Under the pieces are notes generated by a model. It was not told the DNA's origin, did no database searches, and saw nothing but the letters and a program-made list of their open reading frames with translations. Made by a program: the position numbers and the translations under genes. A stretch of 64,000 nucleotides of DNA from Syntrophaceae bacterium (GTDB lineage: Bacteria; Desulfobacterota; Syntrophia; Syntrophales; Smithellaceae), in assembly GCA_009773315.1 (NCBI GenBank), contig WRPE01000007.1:1-64000 (forward strand). The letters run 5' to 3'. Below, one piece after another: positions 43,994-53,203 of this stretch. Numbering within the stretch: the stretch's first letter is position 1; each line of letters begins with the position of its first letter.

Positions 43994-45142
43994 CTATTTA
44001 ATAAGAGTGCTTCCACCTAGCGAGTAAGAGGCGCCCAAACTGGTCGTAAAAGGCAGCACGGCGTAAATGCCCTTGGTGAAGATTTTCTCAATCTCATCAT
44101 TGATCTCATCAAGCCGGGTTTTGGGCACATAAACAATGTCCCCAGGTTTTAATTTGATATTCGCCAGAGAAACGCCTGATCTCAGAGCTCTTCTGATATC
44201 CACTCGGAAGGCAATGGGCCTTTCCAGTCCTTCATTGCGGAAAACGGCAATTTCTTCCAGTTCACCGCTTTTCTTAAAGCCCCCTGCAAGTGTCAGAGCA
44301 TTCAAAACATTAGGAACAGAACCAATGTCGTAGGCCCCTGGTTTTTCCACTTCGCCAAGGACATAGAGTTTTGGGTTGCGAATTTCCAGCAGGATAAGCG
44401 TGCAGTTAAGATTTCGAACCTGTTTGGCGTAGCTTTCATTGATCCTTTTTTCCACTTGGGCGACTGTAAACCCCTGCACCTGCATGCTGCCGATCACCGG
44501 GAAGGAGATGCGGCCATCCGGAGAAATCGGAGCGATTTTGCTCTGTCCTCTGGCGGCGGTGGTGATCGCTTTTTTCAACTCGTCGATTTTGACATTAAAT
44601 GCTTCAAGCGCAACGGTGATGCTGGGTTCAACAAAGTATTTTTTGTATTGCCGATTTAATTCCGTTGCAAGTTCCATCGGCGTTTTGGATTCTACAGCCA
44701 CGTCGCCGATGAGCGGCATGGTAATTTTCCCATCGGATCGAACCAGGACGGAGGAGCTGTATTGCGGTTGAAAAGGAAAATTAATGCTGATCCTGTCCTG
44801 GACCTCCAGGCGATAATCATCTTCGGTTTTTTCATATTTAAGGTGGTAGACGATTTCCAGCACATCTCCCGGCCCCATACGATATTCCGGAACATAAGGA
44901 ACCGCGATATTGTCAATAATCTGGTAATCCGGATGCAGCGCCGCCTTTTCCGGAGTAACCGTCAATTGCGTCTCCAGTCTCTTCAATTGATCGACATCTT
45001 CAGCGGTTTTGATGTCGGTTTCGAACTGGGAGGGAACGTCTGGAGAATGCACGCAGGATGTAAAAAATAGTAGTGATGTCAAAGTCAGGATCACAACATG
45101 ACAACAAGTCTTCCGAAAGAAGTGCGGGAGAAACGACGCCAT
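43994..45142 (-). CDS. wza: Wza-like polysaccharide export lipoprotein
   Basis: This 382-residue protein has a signal peptide ending in a lipobox (LLFFTSC). A Poly_export domain (YRMGPGDVLEIVYHL, then a region with VGSTPMELATELN-like motifs) is followed by SLBB-type repeats (LYVLGEVEKPGAY with NALTLAGGF). The C-terminal part ends in a hydrophobic stretch. It forms the outer-membrane channel of the export machine. The ATG at 45142 is chosen because it gives a proper signal peptide; longer readings add an unlikely charged leader. It is the first biosynthetic gene of the minus operon. Confidence 0.88.
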   Translation of the reverse strand: MASFLPHFFRKTCCHVVILTLTSLLFFTSCVHSPDVPSQFETDIKTAEDVDQLKRLETQLTVTPEKAALHPDYQIIDNIAVPYVPEYRMGPGDVLEIVYHLKYEKTEDDYRLEVQDRISINFPFQPQYSSSVLVRSDGKITMPLIGDVAVESKTPMELATELNRQYKKYFVEPSITVALEAFNVKIDELKKAITTAARGQSKIAPISPDGRISFPVIGSMQVQGFTVAQVEKRINESYAKQVRNLNCTLILLEIRNPKLYVLGEVEKPGAYDIGSVPNVLNALTLAGGFKKSGELEEIAVFRNEGLERPIAFRVDIRRALRSGVSLANIKLKPGDIVYVPKTRLDEINDEIEKIFTKGIYAVLPFTTSLGASYSLGGSTLIK

Positions 45143-45200
45143 GGCCTCTATCCTCTCGCGGAAACCACAAATGGGATTCAGGGATTTTGATTCAGGGGCT

Positions 45201-45446
45201 TTATCGCGCATACGATCCATCACCATCCGGTCGTGGGAAAATATATTCAAAGTCATAGGGTTTTTCCTTCGGCTTCTTCGCCGCATTCAGCCCATTGAGT
45301 ATTTTTCTCTTGGTTACCTCCGTTGGCTCTCGCAAAAGCCGTTCGGTCTGGCTGATCACCTTGGTGCTGATGTTGGCAAGGCGCGCCAGCTCCGTTATCG
45401 TAAGCCCCTCGGCAGTCCGCCGATCCTTCAATCTATTCCCTTTCAT
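45201..45446 (-). CDS. small XRE-type helix-turn-helix regulator
   Basis: This 81-residue protein contains one XRE/Cro helix-turn-helix (about residues 4-55: GLTITELARLANISTKVISQ and TERLLREPTEVTKRKIL) and a short charged tail. An AGGTG site precedes the ATG. It lies between the divergent promoter region and wza on the same strand, so it is probably the first gene of the minus polysaccharide operon and may control the inverted repeat at 45560-45604. The ligand is unknown. Confidence 0.75.
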   Translation of the reverse strand: MKGNRLKDRRTAEGLTITELARLANISTKVISQTERLLREPTEVTKRKILNGLNAAKKPKEKPYDFEYIFPRPDGDGSYAR

Positions 45447-45540
45447 ATAGACACCTTCCTGAAAGACACTGACTGTTCAATCTATTCCGATGCATATCTA
45501 ATACTCTCTCGATAATTCCGGATTATTCCAGTACGATTCA

Positions 45541-45625
45541 AAAATATACAAAAAAAAATATTTGTCAAGCATTTTTTTGGGTGTGGTCATTTTGCTTGAC
45601 AAATCATCGTCTTTATTTATATGTT
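45541..45625. promoter_or_regulatory. divergent promoters with 12-bp inverted repeat
   Basis: ATTTGTCAAGCA (45560-45571) and TGCTTGACAAAT (45593-45604) form a perfect inverted repeat. Each arm contains a TTGACA -35 element, one facing each way. The plus promoter has TATATG (45618-45623) 16 bases on. The minus one has TATTTT (45546-45541) at 16 bases. The layout could drive the two arms of the polysaccharide locus and allow joint control. Confidence 0.55.
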
Positions 45626-45695
45626 AGCCGCAACAAAGCGTAAGTTTTTTATGAAACCTACTGACGGATTGCCGGAAATAAAGGGAATTTTTGCT

Positions 45696-46721
45696 ATGAC
45701 CGAGCCAGTTCTGATTACCGGAGGCGCCGGCTATGTTGGCAGTCACACCTGCAAAACCCTTGCCGCCATGGGTTACCTGCCCATTGCTCTCGATAATCTG
45801 ATATACGGTCATCCATGGGCTGTCCAATGGGGGCCATTAATTAAAGGGGATATTGCCGATGCTTTTGTGCTGGATCAGATTTTTTCCGATTATCGGCCCA
45901 AAGCGGTTATCCATTTTGCTGCCTATGCGTATGTCGGCGAATCGGTTGAACACCCGGCAAAATATTATCAGAACAATGTTGCCGGTTCAATTTCACTTCT
46001 GGAGGCCATGCGACGACATGGCTGTAAAAATATAATATTTTCAAGTAGTTGCTCAACTTACGGCCTGCCGTTGCAGGTTCCCATCCCGGAAAATCATCCA
46101 CAGATCCCGATCAACCCTTATGGCCGCACCAAACTCATGATGGAGCAGATCATCCAGGACTATGGGAGCGCTTACGGCATCCGGTACGCCATTCTGCGTT
46201 ATTTTAACGCGGCAGGCGCCGACCCCGAAGGTCAAATCGGCGAAGACCATGATCCCGAAACCCATTTAATTCCTCTCCTTCTGCAAACGGTACAGGGTCG
46301 GCGTGATTACACGGAGGTCTATGGAACCGATTATGATACCCCAGACGGCACGGCGATTCGGGATTATATCCATGTAACGGATTTAGCCGGCGCCCATCTC
46401 CTTGCGCTGCAACATCTGACCCAATCCGATGAAAGCCTATGTGTTAATTTGGGGACGGGACAGGGGAGCTCCGTGATGGAAGTCATCCGGGCCGTCGAGC
46501 AGGTTACCGGAAAACCGGTGGCCTACCGAACCGTCGGCAGACGCCCCGGCGACCCCCCCGCGCTGGTAGCCAAGGCGGACCAAGCCGCTTCGCTTTTGGG
46601 CTGGAAGCCCGATTTCATCGACATCCGAAAAACCATTTCAACGGCATGGAACTGGCACCAATCCCAATTAAAAAAGCAGGGTGATCATTCTGGTAGATCA
46701 ACCGAAGGTGAAAGGCTATAA
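45696..46721 (+). CDS. galE: UDP-glucose 4-epimerase (first copy)
   Basis: This 341-residue short-chain-dehydrogenase-type epimerase interconverts UDP-glucose and UDP-galactose. NAD binds at TGGAGYVGSHTC, the serine/threonine of the triad is in SSSCSTYG, and the Y-X3-K pair is in YGRTKLMME. The ATG at 45696 starts the family-standard N-terminus MTEPVLITGG; the longer open frame upstream would add 25 unlikely residues and overlap the promoter. It is the first gene of the plus polysaccharide arm and supplies sugar donors. A second epimerase lies at 61835-62824. Confidence 0.92.
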   Translation: MTEPVLITGGAGYVGSHTCKTLAAMGYLPIALDNLIYGHPWAVQWGPLIKGDIADAFVLDQIFSDYRPKAVIHFAAYAYVGESVEHPAKYYQNNVAGSISLLEAMRRHGCKNIIFSSSCSTYGLPLQVPIPENHPQIPINPYGRTKLMMEQIIQDYGSAYGIRYAILRYFNAAGADPEGQIGEDHDPETHLIPLLLQTVQGRRDYTEVYGTDYDTPDGTAIRDYIHVTDLAGAHLLALQHLTQSDESLCVNLGTGQGSSVMEVIRAVEQVTGKPVAYRTVGRRPGDPPALVAKADQAASLLGWKPDFIDIRKTISTAWNWHQSQLKKQGDHSGRSTEGERL

Positions 46722-46731
46722 GGGGTCAAAC

Positions 46732-47490
46732 ATGCTCGATCATAAAAAGCTTCCGGGCATTGAGGAAATGGCTTTATCAAGAAAGTTGAAAGATCCTTCA
46801 GCCTTCAGCCTTCAGCCTAAACACCAGCGTAGTTATACAATAAAATTGTCTCGCTTGTTTGTCATTGGAATGCTGATGATCCTCTGCTCAGGGTTATTGC
46901 CCACTTTCTCAGTGGCGCAAGATCTCCTGGAAGGCACAGAATTTTCCAAGCAATATCTGGTGCAGCTATCCGGCACGGTAATGAATGAAACGTTCTCGGG
47001 GGCCCAGGCTTTGTTGACCCTGATGCCGCCGGCCCCGGGAAGCAACAACCCCTACCAGCTTATTATTCAAGGTTTCCCCAAGAAAAATTCCCGAAACAGT
47101 TTCTTCTGGAATTCCGAGAATTCAGAAATGACGGCGATTGCAAACGAGATCACCTGCGATATCAAACGAACATTCATCAAGCCAGTGCCGATGCACTTTA
47201 TTTTTTTAAGTCCAGAACTGCTGAGACACTCAGGCGCTTTGGCAGCGAAGGCGGGAGATGAAGGAAAGAAACTTGCTGAAAGCGTAGCCCTTCCAACCCT
47301 GATCAATGCCCGAGCCGGCAAATTGAAGCTTCGCATCCAGTCTAATTCGGTTTCAGGTACCGTTTGGATGAAAGGCTATGATCCGGTTGAAAAGGCATTT
47401 GTTTTATACAGTGCCCGATTATACGGCCAAAAATCGAATCACCTGCAGCCAAGGCAGGACGTAAAAAAGAGTACAGGAGTGGGAGAATAA
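46732..47490 (+). CDS. exported protein of unknown function
   Basis: This 252-residue protein is not recognised. A hydrophobic segment at about residues 40-60 (LFVIGMLMILCSGLLP) preceded by a long polar N-terminus suggests a signal anchor or a signal peptide with an upstream extension. The rest (about 65-240) is predicted beta-rich and contains no cysteine pair or catalytic motif that I know. AAGGGG precedes the ATG, and its stop overlaps the start of the BNR protein gene by one base, so the two are translationally coupled. Its role is probably in envelope or matrix assembly. Confidence 0.6.
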   Translation: MLDHKKLPGIEEMALSRKLKDPSAFSLQPKHQRSYTIKLSRLFVIGMLMILCSGLLPTFSVAQDLLEGTEFSKQYLVQLSGTVMNETFSGAQALLTLMPPAPGSNNPYQLIIQGFPKKNSRNSFFWNSENSEMTAIANEITCDIKRTFIKPVPMHFIFLSPELLRHSGALAAKAGDEGKKLAESVALPTLINARAGKLKLRIQSNSVSGTVWMKGYDPVEKAFVLYSARLYGQKSNHLQPRQDVKKSTGVGE

Positions 47491-49538
47491 TGAGGCGTCA
47501 CCTGAACCCAATCATGTCAGCAGTCGTTCTTGCAGTGTTGATTGCAATCAGCGCAGGCGCGGAAAACCTCCGTCCGTCATGGCACCCGTCAGGGTATGGT
47601 GGCGGTGGACGATTTACAAACATTGCGATAGACCCATCGAATCCCAAAACCGTTTACGTCGGATCAGATGTCGCCGGAATCTACAGAAGCCGGGACGGCG
47701 GCAACCACTTTGAGCTGATCGGAAAAGGGCTGGAGGGTTTTATGGTCGCGGATATCGCCATCAATCCGGCAGCCCCCCATCAGATTGCTTCCCTGACCGA
47801 CGACGGTCTGTATTACAGCATTAATCAGGGCGACGACTGGATTCGGATATCCGGCGAAATCCGCTATCCTTCACGGTTTTTTGGAAGCAGGCTGCTGCTC
47901 TTTACCCGAAACTCGCTGTGGATTGGAACCGACACAAAAGGGGTTTTCAAAATTCCGTTGAACAACCTGAAGGCCCCCCCGCAGCCGGTTCAGGGGCTGG
48001 AGCGTTTCAAGGTTAATGGGCTTACGGTGTATGAGGGATACTTGTACGCCGGAACGTCCCGCGGCGTTTATCGGATGGAGGGGAAAGTCTGGAAGCCTCA
48101 GCACCAAGGACTCTTGCACGGTTCAGCCGAGATTACCGATATTGCCTCTTCGCGCAATTCCCTCTACCTGGTTGAAAAACAGGGCGGCCTGTTCCGATGG
48201 AATGCAAAAACCCTTACCTGGGAAAGTCGCCCTGTTGCACTGGAACCAAAAGCCAAGGGCTATAAATCCCTTCTCGTTCATCCGAACAATCCGGACCTGG
48301 TATTCATCGGCTCGCATCCTGAAAACTGGCCGCACCTGCTTTTCAAAACCCGGGATGGCGGAACCACCTGGAAATCCGTCCTCTCGTTTCAGGTCGATCC
48401 GAAAGCGCCTCCCAATTGGACCAGCACCTTTTCAGGCCTCGAAGAGATGGCTTTTGTCCCTGGAACATCCCAATCCCTCTTTTTGGCGGACTGGTGGAAT
48501 CTCTGGCAGACGGCTGACGACGGAGAGCACTGGTATCAGAAGCATCATGGCCTTCAGAACACGGTCATCAATGACCTGAAGATTCATCCCCGGAACCCAA
48601 AAATCCTCTATCTGTGCGCCGCGGACAATGGTTTGATGATCTCCGAAGATGCGGGAAAAAAATGGCGACGGTCGATGAATGGTGTCGCCGACGGCCATGC
48701 CCAGGAAATTGAAATATTTCCAAGCGATCCTTCCCGGATGGTCCTGCTGATGAATCCGTGGGACGCAAAGGGGAAAATTCATGTGTATGAGTCCCGGAAC
48801 GCCGGGGCAACCTGGAAAGATATTGGGTTTTCAGTACCCAGGGAAACCCTTCCCAAACGGGGATATGTCGATGGGCTGGCAACCAATGTGGAACTCGACC
48901 CTTTTGCGGCTGACACGATTTATGTAGGAACCAATGGATATGGGGTATATAAAACCGTCAATGCCGGGAAAAACTGGTCTCCGATGAATCAGGGGCTGAC
49001 AACACCCTATATCAAGGGACCGGGGGCATTGCTGGTTCATCCCCGACTCCCCGGCGTGCTATTTGCCGGCACGCAAGCGGGCGGTATTTACAAATCCACC
49101 AATGGCGCAATCTCCTGGCAGCGCGTTACAACAGGAGGAGATCGATTTGTGTTTGGCATGGCGATAGATCCTTCAACGCCATCCCGGATTGTGGCAGGAT
49201 GCGCCGGAAATACGCTTCTGATCTCAAGCAATGAGGGGAAAAGCTGGCAGGAAATCCACCTTCCCGTGACCGCATCTCCTCAAATGGCCGTATACAGCGT
49301 AGCCTTCCACCCCCGGCGCCCGGGGCTGGTTTTGGCGGGAACGACTCGCTATGATGTCAGGGCAACCGAAGGGCTCTTTGTGAGCACAGACAGCGCAAAA
49401 ACATTTCGGCAGGTTCCGATGGATATTCCAAAGGTGAACATGATGGTCATCACCTCTGCGGCGGAGGAGCCGGCCGCAGCATATATCGGGTTTAATGGGA
49501 CCGGAATTTTTCGAATTGAGTTGGGAGAAAAACCTTAA
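47490..49538 (+). CDS. exported BNR/Asp-box beta-propeller protein
   Basis: This 682-residue protein has a signal peptide (about 1-24) and roughly ten Asp-box-like repeats (S/T-X-D-X-G-X-X-W/F), such as SRDGGNHF, TRDGGTTW, TADDGEHW, SEDAGKKW and SRNAGATW. This predicts one or two beta-propellers like those of sortilins or GH74 xyloglucanases. Catalytic acids of GH74 cannot be confirmed by eye. Its place between galE and glycosyltransferase genes suggests a polysaccharide-binding or -trimming role, which is inference. The start overlaps the previous stop by one base. Confidence 0.8.
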   Translation: MRRHLNPIMSAVVLAVLIAISAGAENLRPSWHPSGYGGGGRFTNIAIDPSNPKTVYVGSDVAGIYRSRDGGNHFELIGKGLEGFMVADIAINPAAPHQIASLTDDGLYYSINQGDDWIRISGEIRYPSRFFGSRLLLFTRNSLWIGTDTKGVFKIPLNNLKAPPQPVQGLERFKVNGLTVYEGYLYAGTSRGVYRMEGKVWKPQHQGLLHGSAEITDIASSRNSLYLVEKQGGLFRWNAKTLTWESRPVALEPKAKGYKSLLVHPNNPDLVFIGSHPENWPHLLFKTRDGGTTWKSVLSFQVDPKAPPNWTSTFSGLEEMAFVPGTSQSLFLADWWNLWQTADDGEHWYQKHHGLQNTVINDLKIHPRNPKILYLCAADNGLMISEDAGKKWRRSMNGVADGHAQEIEIFPSDPSRMVLLMNPWDAKGKIHVYESRNAGATWKDIGFSVPRETLPKRGYVDGLATNVELDPFAADTIYVGTNGYGVYKTVNAGKNWSPMNQGLTTPYIKGPGALLVHPRLPGVLFAGTQAGGIYKSTNGAISWQRVTTGGDRFVFGMAIDPSTPSRIVAGCAGNTLLISSNEGKSWQEIHLPVTASPQMAVYSVAFHPRRPGLVLAGTTRYDVRATEGLFVSTDSAKTFRQVPMDIPKVNMMVITSAAEEPAAAYIGFNGTGIFRIELGEKP

Positions 49539-50930
49539 ATGCAGATCGTCTTTTGTAATAAATATTTTTTTTTAAACGGTGGTGTCGAGAAATATCTTTA
49601 TGATGTTATGACTTACCTCGCGGCCAGGGGGCATACAACCATTCCGTTCAGCGTCGGTTATGCCGGGACATGGCCATCTCCCTATCAGGACTATTTTCTG
49701 GCGCCTCCCGGAGATCCCGAACAGGCGCTTTGGGCAAACATCCGGTTTTCCCCTGCCAATATCCTGCGATTTCTGGACAGAAGCACCTACTCTTTTGAAG
49801 CCAGAATAAAATTGAACCGGCTGCTGACGGCGTTTCCCGGAACGGACATCGCCTACATTCTGAATATCTATAACTACATGTCTCCAAGCATCATCCACAC
49901 GCTCAAGCGTCATCACATCCCCGTGGTGATGCAGATCGGCGACTACAATCTGCTTTGTCCCAGCTATTCACTGCTGCGGGATGGCAGACCCTGTACACTC
50001 TGCGTTCGGGGACAATATTATCACGGCCTCCAACACCGGTGTGTGAAGAATAATCTGGCCGCTTCCGCGGTCCGGGTTGCCGCCATGTATATCCAGCGCT
50101 TGCTCGGATTGTATGAACTGGTGGATGCCTTTGTCGTGCCTTGTGAGTTCATGAAAGACAAACTGCTCGAAGGCGGTGTTTCCAAACACAAGACGCATGT
50201 GTTGTATTATCCGGTTGAAAGAAGACAGGGAAAGAGAAAAAGAAAAGGGGAGAGGGAAGGAGAGGGAAGGAGAGCAGGAGAGAGAAAGAGCGAAGAAGAC
50301 GCGCGCGAAGATCGGTTTCATGTGCTGAAGTATCCGATTGAAAGAACCGTCGATCCGGATAAGGACTGGCATAAAAAAGACTATATTCTCTATTTTGGTA
50401 GATTATCTTATGAAAAAGGAATAGACACCTTGATCGGCGCATTTCAGAAGCTGAATCCGCCGATAGACCTTTATCTCATCGGCCGGAGCTATGATGGAGA
50501 AGAGGAGCGCCTGAAACGGCTTATTTTGCCTCATGTACAAAACCGCATCCATTTTCTGGGATTCCAGTCCGGGCAAACCCTGATGCGCTGGATTGCCGAG
50601 GCCCTGTTCAGTGTGGTGCCCAGCCGCTGGTATGACAATGCGCCGATCAGCACCTATGAGAGCTTCATGAATGGAACGCCGGTTCTGGCGTCCCGTATCG
50701 GCGGCATTCCCGAACAGGTCGAGGAAGGGGTAACCGGACGATTGTTTGAACCGGACTCCTGTGAGGACCTGGCGCAGAAAATGGATGAGATGCTCGCAAA
50801 CAGGGATCAACTGCTGCAAATGGGAATAGCAGGTCAGGCCTATGTCAAAAAAACGCTGCTCATCCATGACCAAATGGACAGCCTGATGAACCTTTTTGAA
50901 AACGTTATTGCTGATTACAAACGGAGATAG
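49539..50930 (+). CDS. family 4 glycosyltransferase with a purine-rich in-frame insertion
   Basis: This 463-residue GT-B enzyme has an N-terminal lobe beginning FFLNGGVEKYLYDV. Its C-terminal lobe carries LYFGRLSYEKGIDTLIGAF and PISTYESFMNGTPVLASRIGGIPE. Between them, about residues 220-270, a highly charged arginine/glutamate/lysine stretch is encoded by an almost pure A/G tract. It is flanked by two imperfect copies of a 27-bp unit (HVLYYPVER and HVLKYPIER). This lengthens the hinge by about 41 residues. The gene begins one base after the BNR protein stop. The fold is probably kept, but the insertion is unusual. Confidence 0.85.
   Translation: MQIVFCNKYFFLNGGVEKYLYDVMTYLAARGHTTIPFSVGYAGTWPSPYQDYFLAPPGDPEQALWANIRFSPANILRFLDRSTYSFEARIKLNRLLTAFPGTDIAYILNIYNYMSPSIIHTLKRHHIPVVMQIGDYNLLCPSYSLLRDGRPCTLCVRGQYYHGLQHRCVKNNLAASAVRVAAMYIQRLLGLYELVDAFVVPCEFMKDKLLEGGVSKHKTHVLYYPVERRQGKRKRKGEREGEGRRAGERKSEEDAREDRFHVLKYPIERTVDPDKDWHKKDYILYFGRLSYEKGIDTLIGAFQKLNPPIDLYLIGRSYDGEEERLKRLILPHVQNRIHFLGFQSGQTLMRWIAEALFSVVPSRWYDNAPISTYESFMNGTPVLASRIGGIPEQVEEGVTGRLFEPDSCEDLAQKMDEMLANRDQLLQMGIAGQAYVKKTLLIHDQMDSLMNLFENVIADYKRR
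50197..50346 (+). repeat. 27-bp direct repeats flanking a purine tract inside a glycosyltransferase gene
   Basis: Copies at 50197-50223 and 50320-50346 match at 23 of 27 positions and are 123 bases apart (41 codons, in frame). Between them lies a long A/G-only style tract (about 50217-50300). It looks like a segment duplication followed by expansion of a simple repeat. Confidence 0.75.
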
Positions 50931-50934
50931 CGCT

Positions 50935-52071
50935 ATGGTCAATCCCCAGAAAACCCGCGTTGCCGTCCTGGTATCCTTACTGACCATCGGCGGCGCTGAG
51001 CAGTTGCTGCTGGAGCTGCTGCGTCATATTGACCGGCAGCGCTTTGAGCTGCATATTTTCTTTTTAAGAAAACCGGGGCTTGTGGGGAAAGAGGTGCTGC
51101 AACTGGGATTTCCGGTAACCACTGAAATCATTCGATCCAAATTTGACCTGTCCGGAATTTTCAGGCTGGCAAAGCTTCTGAAAGAAAATAAAACGGATGT
51201 TGTTTTTCTGATCAATCACCTCAACACCCTCTTTTTTGGCGTTCTGGCGGCTAAGCTGGCAGGTGTCCGGTCTTGCATCAACTGGGAGAACGAAACGTAT
51301 AAGAAATACCCCTTTCACAATCTGACCATGCTGGGGCGACGCATCCTGCACTTGGGCATTGATTATGTTGTGGCTGCGGCAAAGGGGCATGGCGACTATA
51401 TTGCCGCCGAAGAGAAAATACCTTACGCCAAAATCCGGGTTATTTATAACGGTGTGGATCCGGAGCGGTTTCAATCATCGCTCAGTCCCGGGGAGGCCCG
51501 TGAACGCCTGGGAATACCGCCGGAAAGCCCGGTGGTCAGTATTGTAGCGGCGCTCCGGCCGGACAAGGCGCATCATGTGTTCCTGCAGGCCGCCCGATTG
51601 GTTGTGGATGCCATCCCCGAATCCCATTTTCTGGTGATTGGTGACGGTCCCCAAATGCCCTTTCTGAAAACCCTTGCCCTGGAGTTGCATATCGAAAAGC
51701 AGGTCCATTTTATGGGATTCCAGCGCCGGCTCGGGGATATTTTTGCAGCGGTCGACATTAACTGCCTGTCCTCGTATCCCCAGCAGGAAACACTTTCCGT
51801 CGCTGCGATCGAAGCCATGTCCTCCGGCATTCCCATTATCTGCACGGATGTCGGTTTTATGAATGAAATCGTTATTCCCAATGAAACCGGCTTTCTGGTT
51901 CCTGTCGATAATCCGGCCGGCCTGGCAGAAAAATTAATCCATGTACTGAAAAACCCTGAGCAGAAGCGGTATATGGGCAGTCAGGCCCGGAAAATGGTGA
52001 ACGAAACCCTTAGCGTTCACCAGATGGCGAGAGCCTTTGAGCAGTTGATGCTTCGCGCCAAGCCCGGATGA
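50935..52071 (+). CDS. family 4 glycosyltransferase
   Basis: This 378-residue GT-B enzyme has VLVSLLTIGGAEQLLLELL at the N-terminus. Its C-terminal lobe has VSIVAALRPDKAHHVFLQAA and SSYPQQETLSVAAIEAMSSGIPII, including the conserved E-X7-E region. The ATG at 50935, with a GGAG site, is four bases after the preceding stop. It is a sugar-adding enzyme of the plus polysaccharide arm; the specificity is unknown. Confidence 0.88.
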   Translation: MVNPQKTRVAVLVSLLTIGGAEQLLLELLRHIDRQRFELHIFFLRKPGLVGKEVLQLGFPVTTEIIRSKFDLSGIFRLAKLLKENKTDVVFLINHLNTLFFGVLAAKLAGVRSCINWENETYKKYPFHNLTMLGRRILHLGIDYVVAAAKGHGDYIAAEEKIPYAKIRVIYNGVDPERFQSSLSPGEARERLGIPPESPVVSIVAALRPDKAHHVFLQAARLVVDAIPESHFLVIGDGPQMPFLKTLALELHIEKQVHFMGFQRRLGDIFAAVDINCLSSYPQQETLSVAAIEAMSSGIPIICTDVGFMNEIVIPNETGFLVPVDNPAGLAEKLIHVLKNPEQKRYMGSQARKMVNETLSVHQMARAFEQLMLRAKPG

Positions 52072-52153
52072 ATCAACCCCGGATTCATCTCCGCAATGGT
52101 TATAAAACGATGACCGGTAGAATAGTAACTAAAACATCGATACCGAGACGATA

Positions 52154-53203
52154 ATGATGAAAAAATCTCCCCGAGTGCTGGTACTGGTGGACTGGAATCC
52201 CGATGAAGGTTCTTTGCTGCGAGACTGTCTTCGGAAAACCGGGTTGCATTGTGATCTTATGGGTACCGACTATAAGCGATCGCAGTGGACGCCTTTAAAC
52301 AAAGTTTTTTTTCATTGGCCAAGATGCCTCTGGGTCAGTATAAAAGCTTTCAGCCTGCGACATGACTATGACTATGTGATTGCCTGGCCGCAAGTCATGG
52401 GAATGTTACTGGGCTTTATCAAACTCATGACATTTTCAAATTCACCAAACGTCGTTCTGCTCAATACGACAATTGTTGAACGGAAGAATCCTTTGCTGGA
52501 AATACTGCGACGGTGGTTTATTGCAGTGTCCTTGAAAAAGGTTAACCACATCAGTTTTTTGTCTTATGACTACATGCGTTTAATTCAGGAGCGGTTTCAT
52601 TTATCAGAAACTCAGCTTGTTCATCTGAGACAACCGATTACGTTTGAAAAAAATCCTGATTACAGCGGCTTTAAACCCGATAGTTATCTCTATTCAGTGG
52701 GCTTAAGTTACAGGGATTTTCCTACCCTGATGGCCGCCGCAAGAAAATGTCCAAAACAATTTGTATTGGCTACCACAGATGCTTTCTTGAAAGGCCTGAT
52801 AATTCCGGATAATGTTACTGTTCATCGAAACATCTTTGGGGCTGCCGCGGAAGAGCTGATGAAGCAGTCCGCCGCCGTCATTTTCCCTTTAGAGCGGACA
52901 TCTTCTCCCGCAGGAGAAACAACTCTGGTCAGCGCCATGTTCTATGGAAAACCGGTGATCACTACAAAAACGATTACCACCCAGGAGTACATTCAAAATG
53001 GCCAAAACGGTTTTTTAGTACCCGTGCAGGATCCCGATGCAATTGTTGATGCCATCCATACCCTTTTTTCCGATCCCGACAAAGCAGACGAGATCGGTCG
53101 GCGGGCCAGACAGTCTGTTCTGGAAAATCATACGATGGAAATATATACAAAGAAAATTTTTGATGTTATTGGAAAAAATTGTCAGGGGACAGACACATTA
53201 TGA
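52154..53203 (+). CDS. glycosyltransferase-like protein (first of a tandem pair)
   Basis: This 349-residue protein ends with a GT4-like donor-site region (FPLERTSSPAGETTLVSAMFYGKPVITT, then NGQNGFLVPVQDPDAIVDAI). The N-terminal half (VLVLVDWNPDEGSLLRDCL) is not a canonical GT4 start. It resembles the next gene in length and layout, suggesting an old tandem duplication. Its stop overlaps the next start by four bases. It is probably a cytoplasmic transferase in repeat-unit synthesis. Confidence 0.75.
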   Translation: MMKKSPRVLVLVDWNPDEGSLLRDCLRKTGLHCDLMGTDYKRSQWTPLNKVFFHWPRCLWVSIKAFSLRHDYDYVIAWPQVMGMLLGFIKLMTFSNSPNVVLLNTTIVERKNPLLEILRRWFIAVSLKKVNHISFLSYDYMRLIQERFHLSETQLVHLRQPITFEKNPDYSGFKPDSYLYSVGLSYRDFPTLMAAARKCPKQFVLATTDAFLKGLIIPDNVTVHRNIFGAAAEELMKQSAAVIFPLERTSSPAGETTLVSAMFYGKPVITTKTITTQEYIQNGQNGFLVPVQDPDAIVDAIHTLFSDPDKADEIGRRARQSVLENHTMEIYTKKIFDVIGKNCQGTDTL

